NCBI RefSeq assembly: GCF_011516635.5
Contig: NZ_CP096255.1
Location: 9,621,501 to 9,685,500 of the forward strand
Direction of reading: 5' to 3'
Length of the DNA stretch: 64,000 nt
DNA from: Bradyrhizobium barranii subsp. apii
Lineage (GTDB): Bacteria > Pseudomonadota > Alphaproteobacteria > Rhizobiales > Xanthobacteraceae
The notes under the pieces: model-generated
What the model was told of the DNA's origin: nothing
Databases searched by the model: none
What the model saw: only the letters and a program-made list of their open reading frames with translations
Part shown: positions 16,473 to 25,111 of the stretch, one piece after another
Layout of the letters: every line of letters begins with the position of its first letter
Numbering within the stretch: the first letter of the stretch is position 1
Made by a program: the position numbers and the translations under genes

Positions 16473-18095
16473 ATGAAGCGCCGCGATTTTCTCAAGTCCG
16501 TGTCCGGATTGGCCGCAGGCGCGGCGCTTCCGGCGATCCCACAGGTCGTCTCCACCGCCTACGCCGATGCGCGCTCGGAGACGTTGTTGATCGTCTCGGA
16601 AGGTGGCCCGAACAATCTCGACATCCACGGCGTCGGCACCAACGTGCCCGGCTACGAAGTGTCCTGGAATTGCTACGACCGCCTGATCAGCCACGAGATG
16701 AAGACCGGCCCCGGCGGCGTGCCCTATTACGACCGCGACAAGTTCAAGGGCGAGCTCGCCGAGGAGATGAAGATCGACGACATGTCGGTCACCTTCAAGC
16801 TGCGCAAGAACGCCAAATTCCACGACGGCACGCCCGTCACCGCCAAGGACGTCAAGTGGTCGCTCGACCGCGCCGTCAGCGTCGGCGGCTTCCCGACCTT
16901 CCAGATGAGCGCTGGCTCTCTCACCAAGCCAGAGCAGTTCGTCGTGATCGACGACTACACTGTTCGCGTCGATTTCTTGAAGAAGGACAAGCTCACGATC
17001 CCCGATCTCGCGGTCATCGTGCCCTGCATCGTCAACTCCGAGCTGGTGAAGAAGAACGCCAGTGAGAAGGACCCCTGGGGTCTCGAATTCACCAAGCAGC
17101 AGACCGCGGGCTCCGGCGCCTACAAGGTGACGAAGTGGACCGCCGGCACCGAAGTCATCATGGAGCGCAACGAGGATTGGGTCTGCGGTCCCCTGCCGAA
17201 GATCAAGCGCGTGATCTGGCGCATGGTGCCGCAGGCCGGCAACCGCCGCGCGCTGCTGGAGCGCGGCGACGCCGACATCTCCTACGAGCTGCCCAACAAG
17301 GATTTTCAGGAGATGAAGGCGAACGGCAAGCTCAACGTCGTGTCGCTGCCGTTCTCCAACGGCATCCAGTACATCGGCATGAACGTCACCAAGCCGCCCT
17401 TCGACAATCCCAAGGTGCGTCAGGCGGTCGCCTACGCGCTGCCCTATCAGAAGATCATGGACGCGGTGATGTTTGGCCTCGCCAACCCGATGTTCGGCGC
17501 GCCGAAGGACAAGCCGACCGAAGTCGCCTGGCCGCAGCCGCACAAATACAACACCGACATCGAGAAGGCGAAAGCGCTGATGGCGGAGGCGGGCCTCGCC
17601 AACGGCTTCGAGACCACGATCTCGTTCGACTTGAATTTTGCCGGCGTCAACGAGCCGCTCTGCGTGCTGGTGCAGGAGTCACTCGCGCAGATCGGCATCA
17701 AGACGACCATCAACAAGGTGCCCGGCGCCAACTGGCGCACCGAGCTGAACAAGAAGGAGATGCCGCTCTTCACCAACGTGTTCTCGGGCTGGCTCGATTA
17801 CCCCGAGTACTTCTTCTACTGGTGCTATCACGGCAACAATTCCGTCTTCAACACCATGAGCTACAAGTCGGCGGAGATGGACAAGCTGATCGACGGCGCG
17901 CGCACCGCCGCCGCCACCGGCGACACCGCGACCTACGACACCGACGTGAAGGGTTTTGTCGATCTCGCCTACACCGACATCCCGCGCATCCCGCTGTACC
18001 AGCCCTTCGTCAACGTCGCGATGCAGAAGAACATCAGCGGCTACCAATACTGGTTCCACCGGAGGCTGGATTACCGCGCGCTGGTGAAGGGGTGA
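16473..18095 (+). CDS. Oligopeptide/nickel-type ABC transporter substrate-binding protein, Tat-exported
   Basis: A 540-residue family-5 solute-binding protein. The N-terminus MKRRDFLKSVSGLAAGAALP carries a twin-arginine motif, so export is probably by Tat. The mature part has the family features SEGGPNNLDIHG, KLRKNAKFHDGTPVTAKDVKWSL-type block, GSGAYKVTKW and IPLYQPF near the C-terminus. It is the first gene of an operon with two permeases, a double ATPase, AtzG/AtzE, an HpxZ-like protein and GntR. The substrate is therefore probably a nitrogen-rich ureido or amide compound rather than a peptide. ATG 16473 was chosen because the Tat motif starts there. Confidence 0.88.
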   Translation: MKRRDFLKSVSGLAAGAALPAIPQVVSTAYADARSETLLIVSEGGPNNLDIHGVGTNVPGYEVSWNCYDRLISHEMKTGPGGVPYYDRDKFKGELAEEMKIDDMSVTFKLRKNAKFHDGTPVTAKDVKWSLDRAVSVGGFPTFQMSAGSLTKPEQFVVIDDYTVRVDFLKKDKLTIPDLAVIVPCIVNSELVKKNASEKDPWGLEFTKQQTAGSGAYKVTKWTAGTEVIMERNEDWVCGPLPKIKRVIWRMVPQAGNRRALLERGDADISYELPNKDFQEMKANGKLNVVSLPFSNGIQYIGMNVTKPPFDNPKVRQAVAYALPYQKIMDAVMFGLANPMFGAPKDKPTEVAWPQPHKYNTDIEKAKALMAEAGLANGFETTISFDLNFAGVNEPLCVLVQESLAQIGIKTTINKVPGANWRTELNKKEMPLFTNVFSGWLDYPEYFFYWCYHGNNSVFNTMSYKSAEMDKLIDGARTAAATGDTATYDTDVKGFVDLAYTDIPRIPLYQPFVNVAMQKNISGYQYWFHRRLDYRALVKG

Positions 18096-18173
18096 GCCGT
18101 CATGCTGATCGTCGGCGACGCATCCGCATGTGGTGGTCTTCCGGACTCGAGTAAGGTGGCCACCGCCCTCTCA

Positions 18174-18280
18174 TTCCCTCCCCCCTTGCGGGGGAGGGTC
18201 GGGGAGAGGGGTAGCCACGAACTCCGACCTCTCCCGGGGCTACCCCTCTCCCTAGCCCTCCCCCGCAAGGGGGGAGGGAA
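18174..18280. repeat. Palindromic repeat family D inside the importer operon
   Basis: CCCTCCCCCCTTGCGGGGGA and its inverted arm enclose GGGGTAGCCACGAACTCCGA. The copy at 20317-20424 is nearly identical, including the centre, so the two form a direct repeat flanking both permease genes. Confidence 0.8.
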
Positions 18281-18331
18281 CGCAGCGGAGCAAGCCTGCT
18301 CACAATTGCCAAGCAGAAGGAGAGCGCTCCC

Positions 18332-19345
18332 ATGCTGACCATGATCGGCAAGCACCTGATGTTCGCGATTCCCTCGCTGATCGGGGTCGTCATCGTCACC
18401 TTCCTGCTGACGCGCGCGTTGCCCGGTGATCCCGCCGCGTACTTCGCCGGTCCCGCAGCGACCAAGGAAGCCGTTGAGCAGATCCGCAAGAAACTCGGCC
18501 TCGACAAGCCGCTGATCGAGCAGTTCTTCCGCTACACCAACGACCTCGCCCATGGCGATTTCGGCAACTCGCTCACCACGGGACAGCCGGTCGCGGCCGA
18601 GATCCGCAACCGCCTGCCGGCTTCCGCCGAGCTGACGCTGCTCGGCCTCATCGTCTCTGTCGTGATCGCCATTCCGCTCGGCGTGCTCGCGGCGACACGA
18701 CCAGGATCATGGGTCGACCACCTCTGCCGTGTCACGACGACGGCCGGCGTGTCGTTACCCGTGTTCTTCACCGGCCTGGTGCTGGTCTATGTCTTCTACT
18801 TCAGGCTCGGCTGGTCACCCGCGCCGCTCGGCCGCCTCGATGTGTTCTACAGCGCGCCGCCGACGGTGACCGGCTTCTATCTGATCGACACCCTGATCGC
18901 GCGCGACTTCGAGGCGTTCCGCTCCGCGCTGAGCCAGCTCATTTTGCCGGCGACGACGCTCGCGATCTTCTCGCTGGCGCCGATCGCGCGCATGACGCGT
19001 GCCTCGATGCTGGCGGTGTTGTCGTCGGAGTTCGTCCGCACCGCGCGCGCCAGCGGCCTGTCGCCGGCAACGGTCATCATCACCTACGCGTTTCGCAATG
19101 CGATGCTGCCCGTGATCACCACGCTCAGCATGGTGTTCTCGTTCCTGTTAGGGGCCAACGTGCTGGTGGAAAAAGTGTTCGCCTGGCCCGGCATCGGCTC
19201 CTACGCGGTGGAAGCGCTGATCTCGTCCGACTTCGCGCCGGTACAAGGTTTTGTGCTGACCATGGCGGTCAAGTACGTGCTGCTCAATCTCGTGATCGAC
19301 ATTCTCTACGGCGTGATCGATCCGCGTGTCAGGTTGGAGGGCTAA
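18332..19345 (+). CDS. ABC transporter permease (DppB-like)
   Basis: A 337-residue inner-membrane protein with six predicted helices. It has the DppB/OppB N-terminal TM plus the LTRALPGDPAAYF periplasmic start and the EAA-type coupling loop EFVRTARASGLS before the last helices. It forms the membrane channel with the DppC-like partner that starts 3 bp after its stop. The 236-bp gap from the binding-protein gene is mostly a palindromic repeat, which may affect relative transcript levels. Its start ATG follows AGAAGGAGAG. Confidence 0.9.
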   Translation: MLTMIGKHLMFAIPSLIGVVIVTFLLTRALPGDPAAYFAGPAATKEAVEQIRKKLGLDKPLIEQFFRYTNDLAHGDFGNSLTTGQPVAAEIRNRLPASAELTLLGLIVSVVIAIPLGVLAATRPGSWVDHLCRVTTTAGVSLPVFFTGLVLVYVFYFRLGWSPAPLGRLDVFYSAPPTVTGFYLIDTLIARDFEAFRSALSQLILPATTLAIFSLAPIARMTRASMLAVLSSEFVRTARASGLSPATVIITYAFRNAMLPVITTLSMVFSFLLGANVLVEKVFAWPGIGSYAVEALISSDFAPVQGFVLTMAVKYVLLNLVIDILYGVIDPRVRLEG

Positions 19346-19348
19346 ATC

Positions 19349-20248
19349 ATGAGCTCCGTTGCGCCTGCTGTTGAACCCGTCGGTCCCGCGCGGACATCAG
19401 GGCTCGTCGCGATCCTCGAACAGACCCGCTACGTTCTCGGCGAGAACAAGGTCACGGGTTTCGCCTTCGCGCTGCTCATCGTGATCCTCATCGCGGCGAT
19501 CTTCGGCCCCTATGTGGTGCCGTATGATCCACTCGCTTCCGATACCGCCGCGGCGCTGAAGCCGCCGTCGATGGCGCATTGGTTCGGCACCGACCAGCTC
19601 GGCCGCGACATCTTCAGCCGCGTCATCGTGGCGACGCGGCTCGATACGTTCATCGCCGTCGCCTCCGTCGTGCTGGTGTTCCTGATGGGCGGCCTCGCCG
19701 GCATCGCGGCCGGCTATTTCGGCGGCTGGACCGATCGCATCGTCGGCCGTATCGCCGACACCATCATGGCGTTCCCGCTGTTCGTGCTGGCGATGGGCAT
19801 CGTTGCCGCGCTTGGCAACACCGTGCAGAACATCATCTTGGCCACGGCCATCGTGAACTTCCCGCTCTATGCCCGCGTCGCGCGCGCCGAAGCCAATGTC
19901 CGCCGCAATGCCGGCTTCGTTCAGGCCGCGCGCCTGTCCGGCAACGGCGAATTCCGCATCCTGCTGGTGCACATCTTGCCGAACATCATGCCGATCATGA
20001 GCGTGCAGATGTCGCTGACCATGGGCTACGCCATCCTCAACGCCGCGGGCCTCTCCTTCATCGGCCTCGGCGTCCGCCCGCCGACCGCCGAATGGGGCAT
20101 CATGGTCGCGGAAGGCGCGGGCTTCATGGTGTCGGGCGAATGGTGGATCGCGCTATTCCCGGGCCTCGCTCTGATGATCGCCGTGTTCTGCTTCAACCTC
20201 CTCGGCGACGGCCTCCGCGACATCGTCGACCCCCAGCGGAGGACGTGA
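19349..20248 (+). CDS. ABC transporter permease (DppC-like)
   Basis: A 299-residue protein of the DppC/OppC family. It has an N-terminal extension and TM1, the HWFGTDQLGRDIFSRV motif typical of DppC, and the EAA loop GFVQAARLSGNGEFRILLVHILPN. It starts 3 bp after the dppB-like stop. It pairs with that permease and with the fused ATPase encoded downstream across a repeat. Confidence 0.92.
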   Translation: MSSVAPAVEPVGPARTSGLVAILEQTRYVLGENKVTGFAFALLIVILIAAIFGPYVVPYDPLASDTAAALKPPSMAHWFGTDQLGRDIFSRVIVATRLDTFIAVASVVLVFLMGGLAGIAAGYFGGWTDRIVGRIADTIMAFPLFVLAMGIVAALGNTVQNIILATAIVNFPLYARVARAEANVRRNAGFVQAARLSGNGEFRILLVHILPNIMPIMSVQMSLTMGYAILNAAGLSFIGLGVRPPTAEWGIMVAEGAGFMVSGEWWIALFPGLALMIAVFCFNLLGDGLRDIVDPQRRT

Positions 20249-20316
20249 TGATTGTTGGCCTTGAGTGCGAGCAGCGGAGCGCCAAGCTAACAAGTGAGGT
20301 GGCCACTGCTCTCTCA

Positions 20317-20424
20317 TTCCCTCCCCCCTTGCGGGGGAGGGGCAGGGAGAGGGGTAGCCACGAACTCCGACCTCTCCCGGGGCCACCCCTCTCCCCAACC
20401 CTCCCCCGCAAGGGGGGAGGGAGC
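20317..20424. repeat. Palindromic repeat family D, second copy in the operon
   Basis: Near-identical to 18174-18280 (same arms and the same GTAGCCACGAACTCCGACCT centre). It occupies most of the 289-bp gap between the permease and ATPase genes. Confidence 0.8.
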
Positions 20425-20537
20425 GAGAGGCCGGTGCCCGCCTCACACGCAAATTTCCCGCCGAAATTCCCCAATGATTCCAACCCCGTTCTACTGTGCA
20501 TGGGGTTGTTTTCGACATTTTTGATCGGGAGGCCCTC

Positions 20538-22268
20538 ATGACCGTCCAGCCCCTGCTCGACGTCCAGGATCTCACGGTCGAATTCACCACCCGCCGCGGC
20601 ATCGTCAAAGCCGTGCAGCACGTCAACATCTCCGTTGCCAAGGGCGAGACGCTCGCCATCGTCGGCGAGTCCGGCTCGGGCAAGTCGGTGACGTCCTATG
20701 CAGTGATGCGCATCCTCGATCGCGCCGGGCGGATCGCCGAGGGCTCGGTGATGTTTTCCGGCATCGACGTGAAGGCCGCCACCGAAGACCAGATGCGCGA
20801 CCTGCGCGGTCGCGAAGTCTCGATGATCTTCCAGAACCCGCGCGCCGCGCTGAATCCGATCCGCAAGGTCGGTGATCAGATCGAGGACGTGCTGCGCACC
20901 CATGTGCAGCAGGCGCAGGTTGCTGACCACGGCGAAAAGGCGATCGAGGCGCTGGAGCAGGTCAAGATCGCCCGCCCGCGCGAGCGCTACCACGCCTATC
21001 CGTTCGAACTGTCCGGCGGCATGTGCCAGCGCGTCGTCATCGCGCTCGCGCTCGCCTGCAATCCGCAGCTCCTGATCGCGGACGAGCCGACCACCGGCCT
21101 CGATGTCACCACCCAGAAGGCGGTGATGGACCTGATCGTCGAGCTGACCAAGCGCAAGGCGATGTCGACCATCCTGATCACCCACGACCTCGGCCTTGCG
21201 GCTGCCTATTGCGACCGCGTCGTCGTGATGGAAAAGGGCCGCGTCGTCGAGACCGCCAAGGCCGCCGACATTTTTGCCAACCCGCAGCACCCCTATACGA
21301 AGAAGCTGATGCGCGCGACGCCGCGGCTCGGGGTGAGCTTGCGGGATCTGTTGCCGGAGGAGGAGGGCGCGGCCGCCGCGGCCGCGAGCCCAGCATCCGC
21401 CCCGACCGCCGCAGCAGGCACGGAGAGCCAAAAGCCTCTCCTCCTCATCGAAAAGCTCGTCAAGGAATACCCCCGCCAGGGCGCCACGGCGACGCTCGGA
21501 AAACTGTTCGGCCGGAAGCCTCCTGTGGAGCCGGACGTCTTCCGCGCCGTCGACGGCATCAGCCTCTCCATCGGTCATGGCGAGAGCGTCGGCCTGGTCG
21601 GTGAGTCCGGCTGCGGCAAATCGACCACGTCGATGATGGTCATGCGTCTGCTCGACCAGACCTCGGGCCTGATCCAGTTCGACGGCGAGGACATCGGCGC
21701 CATCGCGCCTGCCTCCTTCGCCCGGCTGCCGCAGCGCAGCCGCATCCAGATGGTGTTCCAGGACCCGACCGACAGCCTCAACCCGCGTTTCACCGCCGCC
21801 CGCGCCATCGCCGACCCCATCATGCAGCTCGGCGACATCAGGGGCCGCGATGCGCTGCGAACGCGCTGCGAGGAGCTGGCGACCATGGTCGGCCTGCCGC
21901 ACAATCTGCTGGATCGGTTTCCGCACCAGCTGTCCGGCGGGCAGAAGGCCCGCGTAGGCATCGCGCGCGCCATCGCGCTGCATCCAAAACTCGTCATCCT
22001 GGACGAGCCGACCGCGGCGCTGGACGTCTCGGTGCAGGCCGTGGTCCTCAATCTGCTTCAGGACCTGAAAGCGCGCTTAGGTATGAGTTATCTGTTCGTC
22101 TCGCATGATTTGAACGTAGTGCGCTTGTTGTGCGATCGTGTCATTGTCATGCGGACAGGTCGAATCGTCGAAGAGGGCTCTTCCGAAAAAGTCCTCAGCG
22201 ATCCGCAGGACGACTATACCAAGGAGCTGTTGACGGCGATCCCGCATCCGCCGTTGCCGGTTCACTGA
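20538..22268 (+). CDS. Fused double ABC transporter ATPase (DppD-DppF type)
   Basis: The 576-residue protein carries two complete nucleotide-binding domains. The first (about 5-265) has Walker A GESGSGKS, signature LSGGMCQR and Walker B LLIADEP. The second (about 290-570) has GESGCGKS, LSGGQKAR and LVILDEP. Both halves carry the C-terminal oligopeptide-transporter extension. The linker is Ala-rich (about 275-295). It powers the DppB/C-like permease. ATG 20538 with GGGAGG upstream is preferred over in-frame codons within the repeat-adjacent sequence. Confidence 0.92.
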   Translation: MTVQPLLDVQDLTVEFTTRRGIVKAVQHVNISVAKGETLAIVGESGSGKSVTSYAVMRILDRAGRIAEGSVMFSGIDVKAATEDQMRDLRGREVSMIFQNPRAALNPIRKVGDQIEDVLRTHVQQAQVADHGEKAIEALEQVKIARPRERYHAYPFELSGGMCQRVVIALALACNPQLLIADEPTTGLDVTTQKAVMDLIVELTKRKAMSTILITHDLGLAAAYCDRVVVMEKGRVVETAKAADIFANPQHPYTKKLMRATPRLGVSLRDLLPEEEGAAAAAASPASAPTAAAGTESQKPLLLIEKLVKEYPRQGATATLGKLFGRKPPVEPDVFRAVDGISLSIGHGESVGLVGESGCGKSTTSMMVMRLLDQTSGLIQFDGEDIGAIAPASFARLPQRSRIQMVFQDPTDSLNPRFTAARAIADPIMQLGDIRGRDALRTRCEELATMVGLPHNLLDRFPHQLSGGQKARVGIARAIALHPKLVILDEPTAALDVSVQAVVLNLLQDLKARLGMSYLFVSHDLNVVRLLCDRVIVMRTGRIVEEGSSEKVLSDPQDDYTKELLTAIPHPPLPVH

Positions 22269-22287
22269 GAGATTGTTTGGGAGCGTG

Positions 22288-22467
22288 ATGGCCGAGCCGC
22301 TGGACGATTATATCGACGCCGTATCGAAAGCGCTGGCGCTGCCGGTCGAGGAGGCCTGGAGGCCGGCGGTGCGCGCCAATCTCGAAGTCTCGCTGCGGCT
22401 TGGCCGACTGGTCGACGAATTCGCGCTGCCGGACGAGACCGAGCCGGCGCCGATCTTCACGGTCTGA
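22288..22467 (+). CDS. atzG: AtzG-like small subunit (DUF4089)
   Basis: A 59-residue acidic helical protein (MAEPLDDYIDAVSKALALPV to PAPIFTV) of the AtzG/HpxX group. AtzG is a GatC-like small subunit that stabilises and complexes with the AtzE amidase. The gene is placed directly before atzE (7 bp), as in cyanuric-acid and hpx clusters. Its length matches the family. The start ATG follows TGGGAGCG. Confidence 0.85.
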   Translation: MAEPLDDYIDAVSKALALPVEEAWRPAVRANLEVSLRLGRLVDEFALPDETEPAPIFTV

Positions 22468-22474
22468 CCCCGCC

Positions 22475-23869
22475 ATGACCGCCAAGCCAGAGATGACGGC
22501 TGCGGACATCGCCAAGGCTGTGGCCGGCGGCAAGATGTCGGCACTCGATGCCACCGAAGCAGCGCTTGCGCGCATCAAGCAGCACGATGGCGTCCTCAAT
22601 TCCTTCACCGACGTCACCGCCGATCGCGCCCGTGCGAAAGCGCGTGCGATCGACGCCGACATTGCTGCCGGCAAGGAGGTTGGCCCACTCGCCGGCGTTC
22701 CCTTCGCGGTGAAGAACCTGTTTGACGTCGCGGGGCTTCCGACACGCGCCGGCTCGAAGATCAACCGCGACCTCGCGCCTGCCAAGCGCGACGCCACGCT
22801 GATCGAGCGGATGGAAGCCGCAGGTGCCGTGCTCGTCGGCGCGCTCAACATGGGCGAATACGCCTACGACTTCACCGGCGAGAACGTCCATGACGGTCCC
22901 TCGCGCAATCCGCATGACACGACCCGGATGACCGGCGGCTCGTCCGGTGGTTCCGGCAGCGCCGTCGGCGGCGCGCTGGTGCCGATCGCGCTCGGCTCGG
23001 ACACCAACGGCTCGATCCGCGTGCCGTCCTCGTTTTGCGGCATCTTTGGCTTGAAGCCGACCTATGGCCGGCTGTCGCGGGCGCGCTCGTTCCCGTTCGT
23101 CGCGAGCCTCGATCATCTCGGCCCGTTCGCGCGCTCGGCGACCGATCTCGCGCTCGCCTATGACGCGATGCAGGGACCGGATGCGGATGATGCTGCCTGC
23201 ACCACGCGCGGTCTGGAGCCGACGCTGCCGCTGCTCGCCAATCCGGTGTCGGACCTGCGCATCGCGATTGCCGGCGGGCACTTTCAGAAGAACGTGTTTC
23301 CCGAGGCCGTCGAAGCGGTGAGCCGCATCGCCAAGGCGCTCGGCGCGACGAAGATCGTTGACGTGCCCGAAGCCTCGCGCGCCCGCGCGGCGGCCTATGT
23401 CATCACCACCACCGAAGGCGCCTCGCTGCATCTGGATCGCCTGCGCAAGCGTCCGAACGATTTCGATCCCGCCGTGCGCGACCGGCTGATTGCCGGCGCG
23501 ATGGTGCCGGCGCCGCTGGTCGACCGCGCGCAGAAATTCCGCCGCTGGTATCGCGCGCAGCTCGCCGAGATCTTCAAATCCGTCGACGTGCTGATTGCAC
23601 CGGCCACGCCCTGCACCGCGCCGAAGCTTGGCCAGGTGAATTTCACGCTCGACGGCGTCGAGTTGCCGGTTCGCGCCAATATCGGCATCCACACCCAACC
23701 GATCTCGTTCATCGGGTTGCCGGTGGTCGCCGTGCCGGTGCCGCTCGAGCCGCTGCCGATCGGCGTGCAGATCATCGCCGCGCCCTGGCGCGAGGACATC
23801 GCGCTGCGCGTCGCGCACGCATTGGAGAAGATGGGCGTGGTATCCGCGCCGTCGCCGAGGGGACTTTGA
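22475..23869 (+). CDS. atzE: AtzE/HpxY-family amidase
   Basis: A 464-residue amidase-signature enzyme. The catalytic Lys lies in GVPFAVKNLFD, and the cis-Ser/Ser pair in TGGSSGGSGSAVGG. FGLKPTYGRLSR and the C-terminal FIGLPVVAVP also fit the family. In triazine degraders AtzE deamidates 1-carboxybiuret. In Klebsiella the related HpxXYZ set is tied to oxalurate catabolism. With AtzG in front and an HpxZ/AtzH-like gene behind, this is the conserved three-gene module. No cyanurate hydrolase (AtzD) is present, so the true substrate is open. Confidence 0.88.
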   Translation: MTAKPEMTAADIAKAVAGGKMSALDATEAALARIKQHDGVLNSFTDVTADRARAKARAIDADIAAGKEVGPLAGVPFAVKNLFDVAGLPTRAGSKINRDLAPAKRDATLIERMEAAGAVLVGALNMGEYAYDFTGENVHDGPSRNPHDTTRMTGGSSGGSGSAVGGALVPIALGSDTNGSIRVPSSFCGIFGLKPTYGRLSRARSFPFVASLDHLGPFARSATDLALAYDAMQGPDADDAACTTRGLEPTLPLLANPVSDLRIAIAGGHFQKNVFPEAVEAVSRIAKALGATKIVDVPEASRARAAAYVITTTEGASLHLDRLRKRPNDFDPAVRDRLIAGAMVPAPLVDRAQKFRRWYRAQLAEIFKSVDVLIAPATPCTAPKLGQVNFTLDGVELPVRANIGIHTQPISFIGLPVVAVPVPLEPLPIGVQIIAAPWREDIALRVAHALEKMGVVSAPSPRGL

Positions 23870-23880
23870 GAGGATTTAAA

Positions 23881-24273
23881 ATGGAGATCGATCTCCCCGA
23901 GGTGATCGCGGAAGTGAAGGCCGCATTCGAGCGCTATGAGCAGGCTCTCGTCACCAACGACGTCGCCGTGCTCGGCGAACTCTTTCGCAACGATCCCCGC
24001 ACGCTGCGCTACGGCATCGGCGAGAACCTGTACGGCTATGAGGCGATCTCCGGCTTCCGCGCTGGCCGCTCGCCGGTCGGCCTGAACCGCCGCACCGCGA
24101 AAACCGTGATCACCAGCTATGGCCGTGACACGGCCGTGGCCTCCACCCTGTTCTATCGCGACACGGCTCCCGGCAAGGTCGGCCGGCAGATGCAGACCTG
24201 GATTCGCTTCCCGGAGGGCTGGCGCGTCGTCGCCGCCCATGTCAGCATCATCGACGAGTCGAAAGAGACCTGA
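23881..24273 (+). CDS. hpxZ: HpxZ/AtzH-like SnoaL-fold protein (DUF3225)
   Basis: A 130-residue protein with the DUF3225 pattern: FERYEQALVTNDVAVLGELF, TLRYGIGENLYGYEAI, QMQTWIRFPEGWRVVAAHVS. The related AtzH was reported to convert 1,3-dicarboxyurea to allophanate; HpxZ acts with HpxW in oxalurate use. Position after atzE fits both. It starts at ATG 23881 behind GAGAGGATTTAAA. If it makes allophanate, AtzF encoded at 25112-26917 would finish the pathway. Confidence 0.83.
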   Translation: MEIDLPEVIAEVKAAFERYEQALVTNDVAVLGELFRNDPRTLRYGIGENLYGYEAISGFRAGRSPVGLNRRTAKTVITSYGRDTAVASTLFYRDTAPGKVGRQMQTWIRFPEGWRVVAAHVSIIDESKET

Positions 24274-24277
24274 TCGT

Positions 24278-25000
24278 ATGACGCTTGACGATCTTCCGCC
24301 CGGAACATTGCCGGCCGAGCCGGTGGTGCCGCGCGTCGACCGGGCGCAGCCCAGCGTGCACAAGATCACGCGCGCCGAGGAACTGCGGCTTCAACTCGCC
24401 GACGAGATCGTACGCGGAACCCTGGCCCCCGGCGCGCCGCTTGATGAAACCGACATCGCGCGGCGCTTCAGCGTCTCGCGCACGCCGGTCCGCGAGGCGC
24501 TGCGCCAGCTGGTGGCGAGCGGCCTCGTCGAATCGCGCGCCCATCGTGGCGCGGTGGTGGCGCAGCCCTCGGTCGAGCGTCTCAAGAGCATGTTCGAGGC
24601 CATGGCGGAGCTCGAAGCGCTGTGCGCCGGCCTTGCCGCCGAGCGCATGTCGGCGGCCGAGCGCCACGGTCTCGAAGCCATCCATGAAGAGCTGCGCGTG
24701 CTCAGCTACGCCGGCAATCCCGATCGTTTCCACGAGGTCAACGAGCGCTTCCACAACGCGATCTATGCGGGATCGCAGAACGGCTACATCGCCGAGATCA
24801 CGCTGGCGACGCGCGTCCGCGTGCAACCGTTCCGCCGCGCCCAGTTCCGCAACCTCGGCCGATTGGCAAAGTCGCAAGCCGAGCACGACCGCGTCGTCGT
24901 CGCGATCATGCGCGGCGACAAGCAGGGCGCCGCCGCCGCCATGCGCGCGCATATCGAGCTGGTGCGTGGGGAATATGAGATTTACGCGGTGTCGGTTTAG
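24278..25000 (+). CDS. GntR-family regulator (FCD subfamily)
   Basis: A 240-residue protein. The N-terminal winged helix (about 30-95) contains LADEIVRGTLAPGAPL and FSVSRTPVREALRQLVASGLV. The FCD ligand-binding domain (about 105-235) has the metal-binding type Asp/His positions (ERFHNAIYAGSQNGYI, QAEHDRVVVAIMRGD, MRAHIE). It is the last gene of the sigma-54 operon, 4 bp after the hpxZ stop. It is the best candidate to bind the TTGTGTACACAA palindrome upstream of atzF. Confidence 0.9.
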   Translation: MTLDDLPPGTLPAEPVVPRVDRAQPSVHKITRAEELRLQLADEIVRGTLAPGAPLDETDIARRFSVSRTPVREALRQLVASGLVESRAHRGAVVAQPSVERLKSMFEAMAELEALCAGLAAERMSAAERHGLEAIHEELRVLSYAGNPDRFHEVNERFHNAIYAGSQNGYIAEITLATRVRVQPFRRAQFRNLGRLAKSQAEHDRVVVAIMRGDKQGAAAAMRAHIELVRGEYEIYAVSV

Positions 25001-25017
25001 GGCGGCAAACGCGGTAC

Positions 25018-25107
25018 CGTAGGGTGGGCAAAGGCGCAAAGCGCCGTGCCCACCATCTATCCTAACTAATCCTGTTGGTGGGCACGCTACGCTTTGCCCA
25101 CCCTACG
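25018..25107. repeat. Palindromic repeat family F between convergent genes
   Basis: Inverted arms GTAGGGTGGGCAAAGGCGCA and TACGCTTTGCCCACCCTAC flank GTGCCCACCA/TGGTGGGCAC inner arms. The copy lies between the convergent gntR and atzF genes and may act as a bidirectional terminator. Confidence 0.75.
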
Positions 25108-25111
25108 GCAG

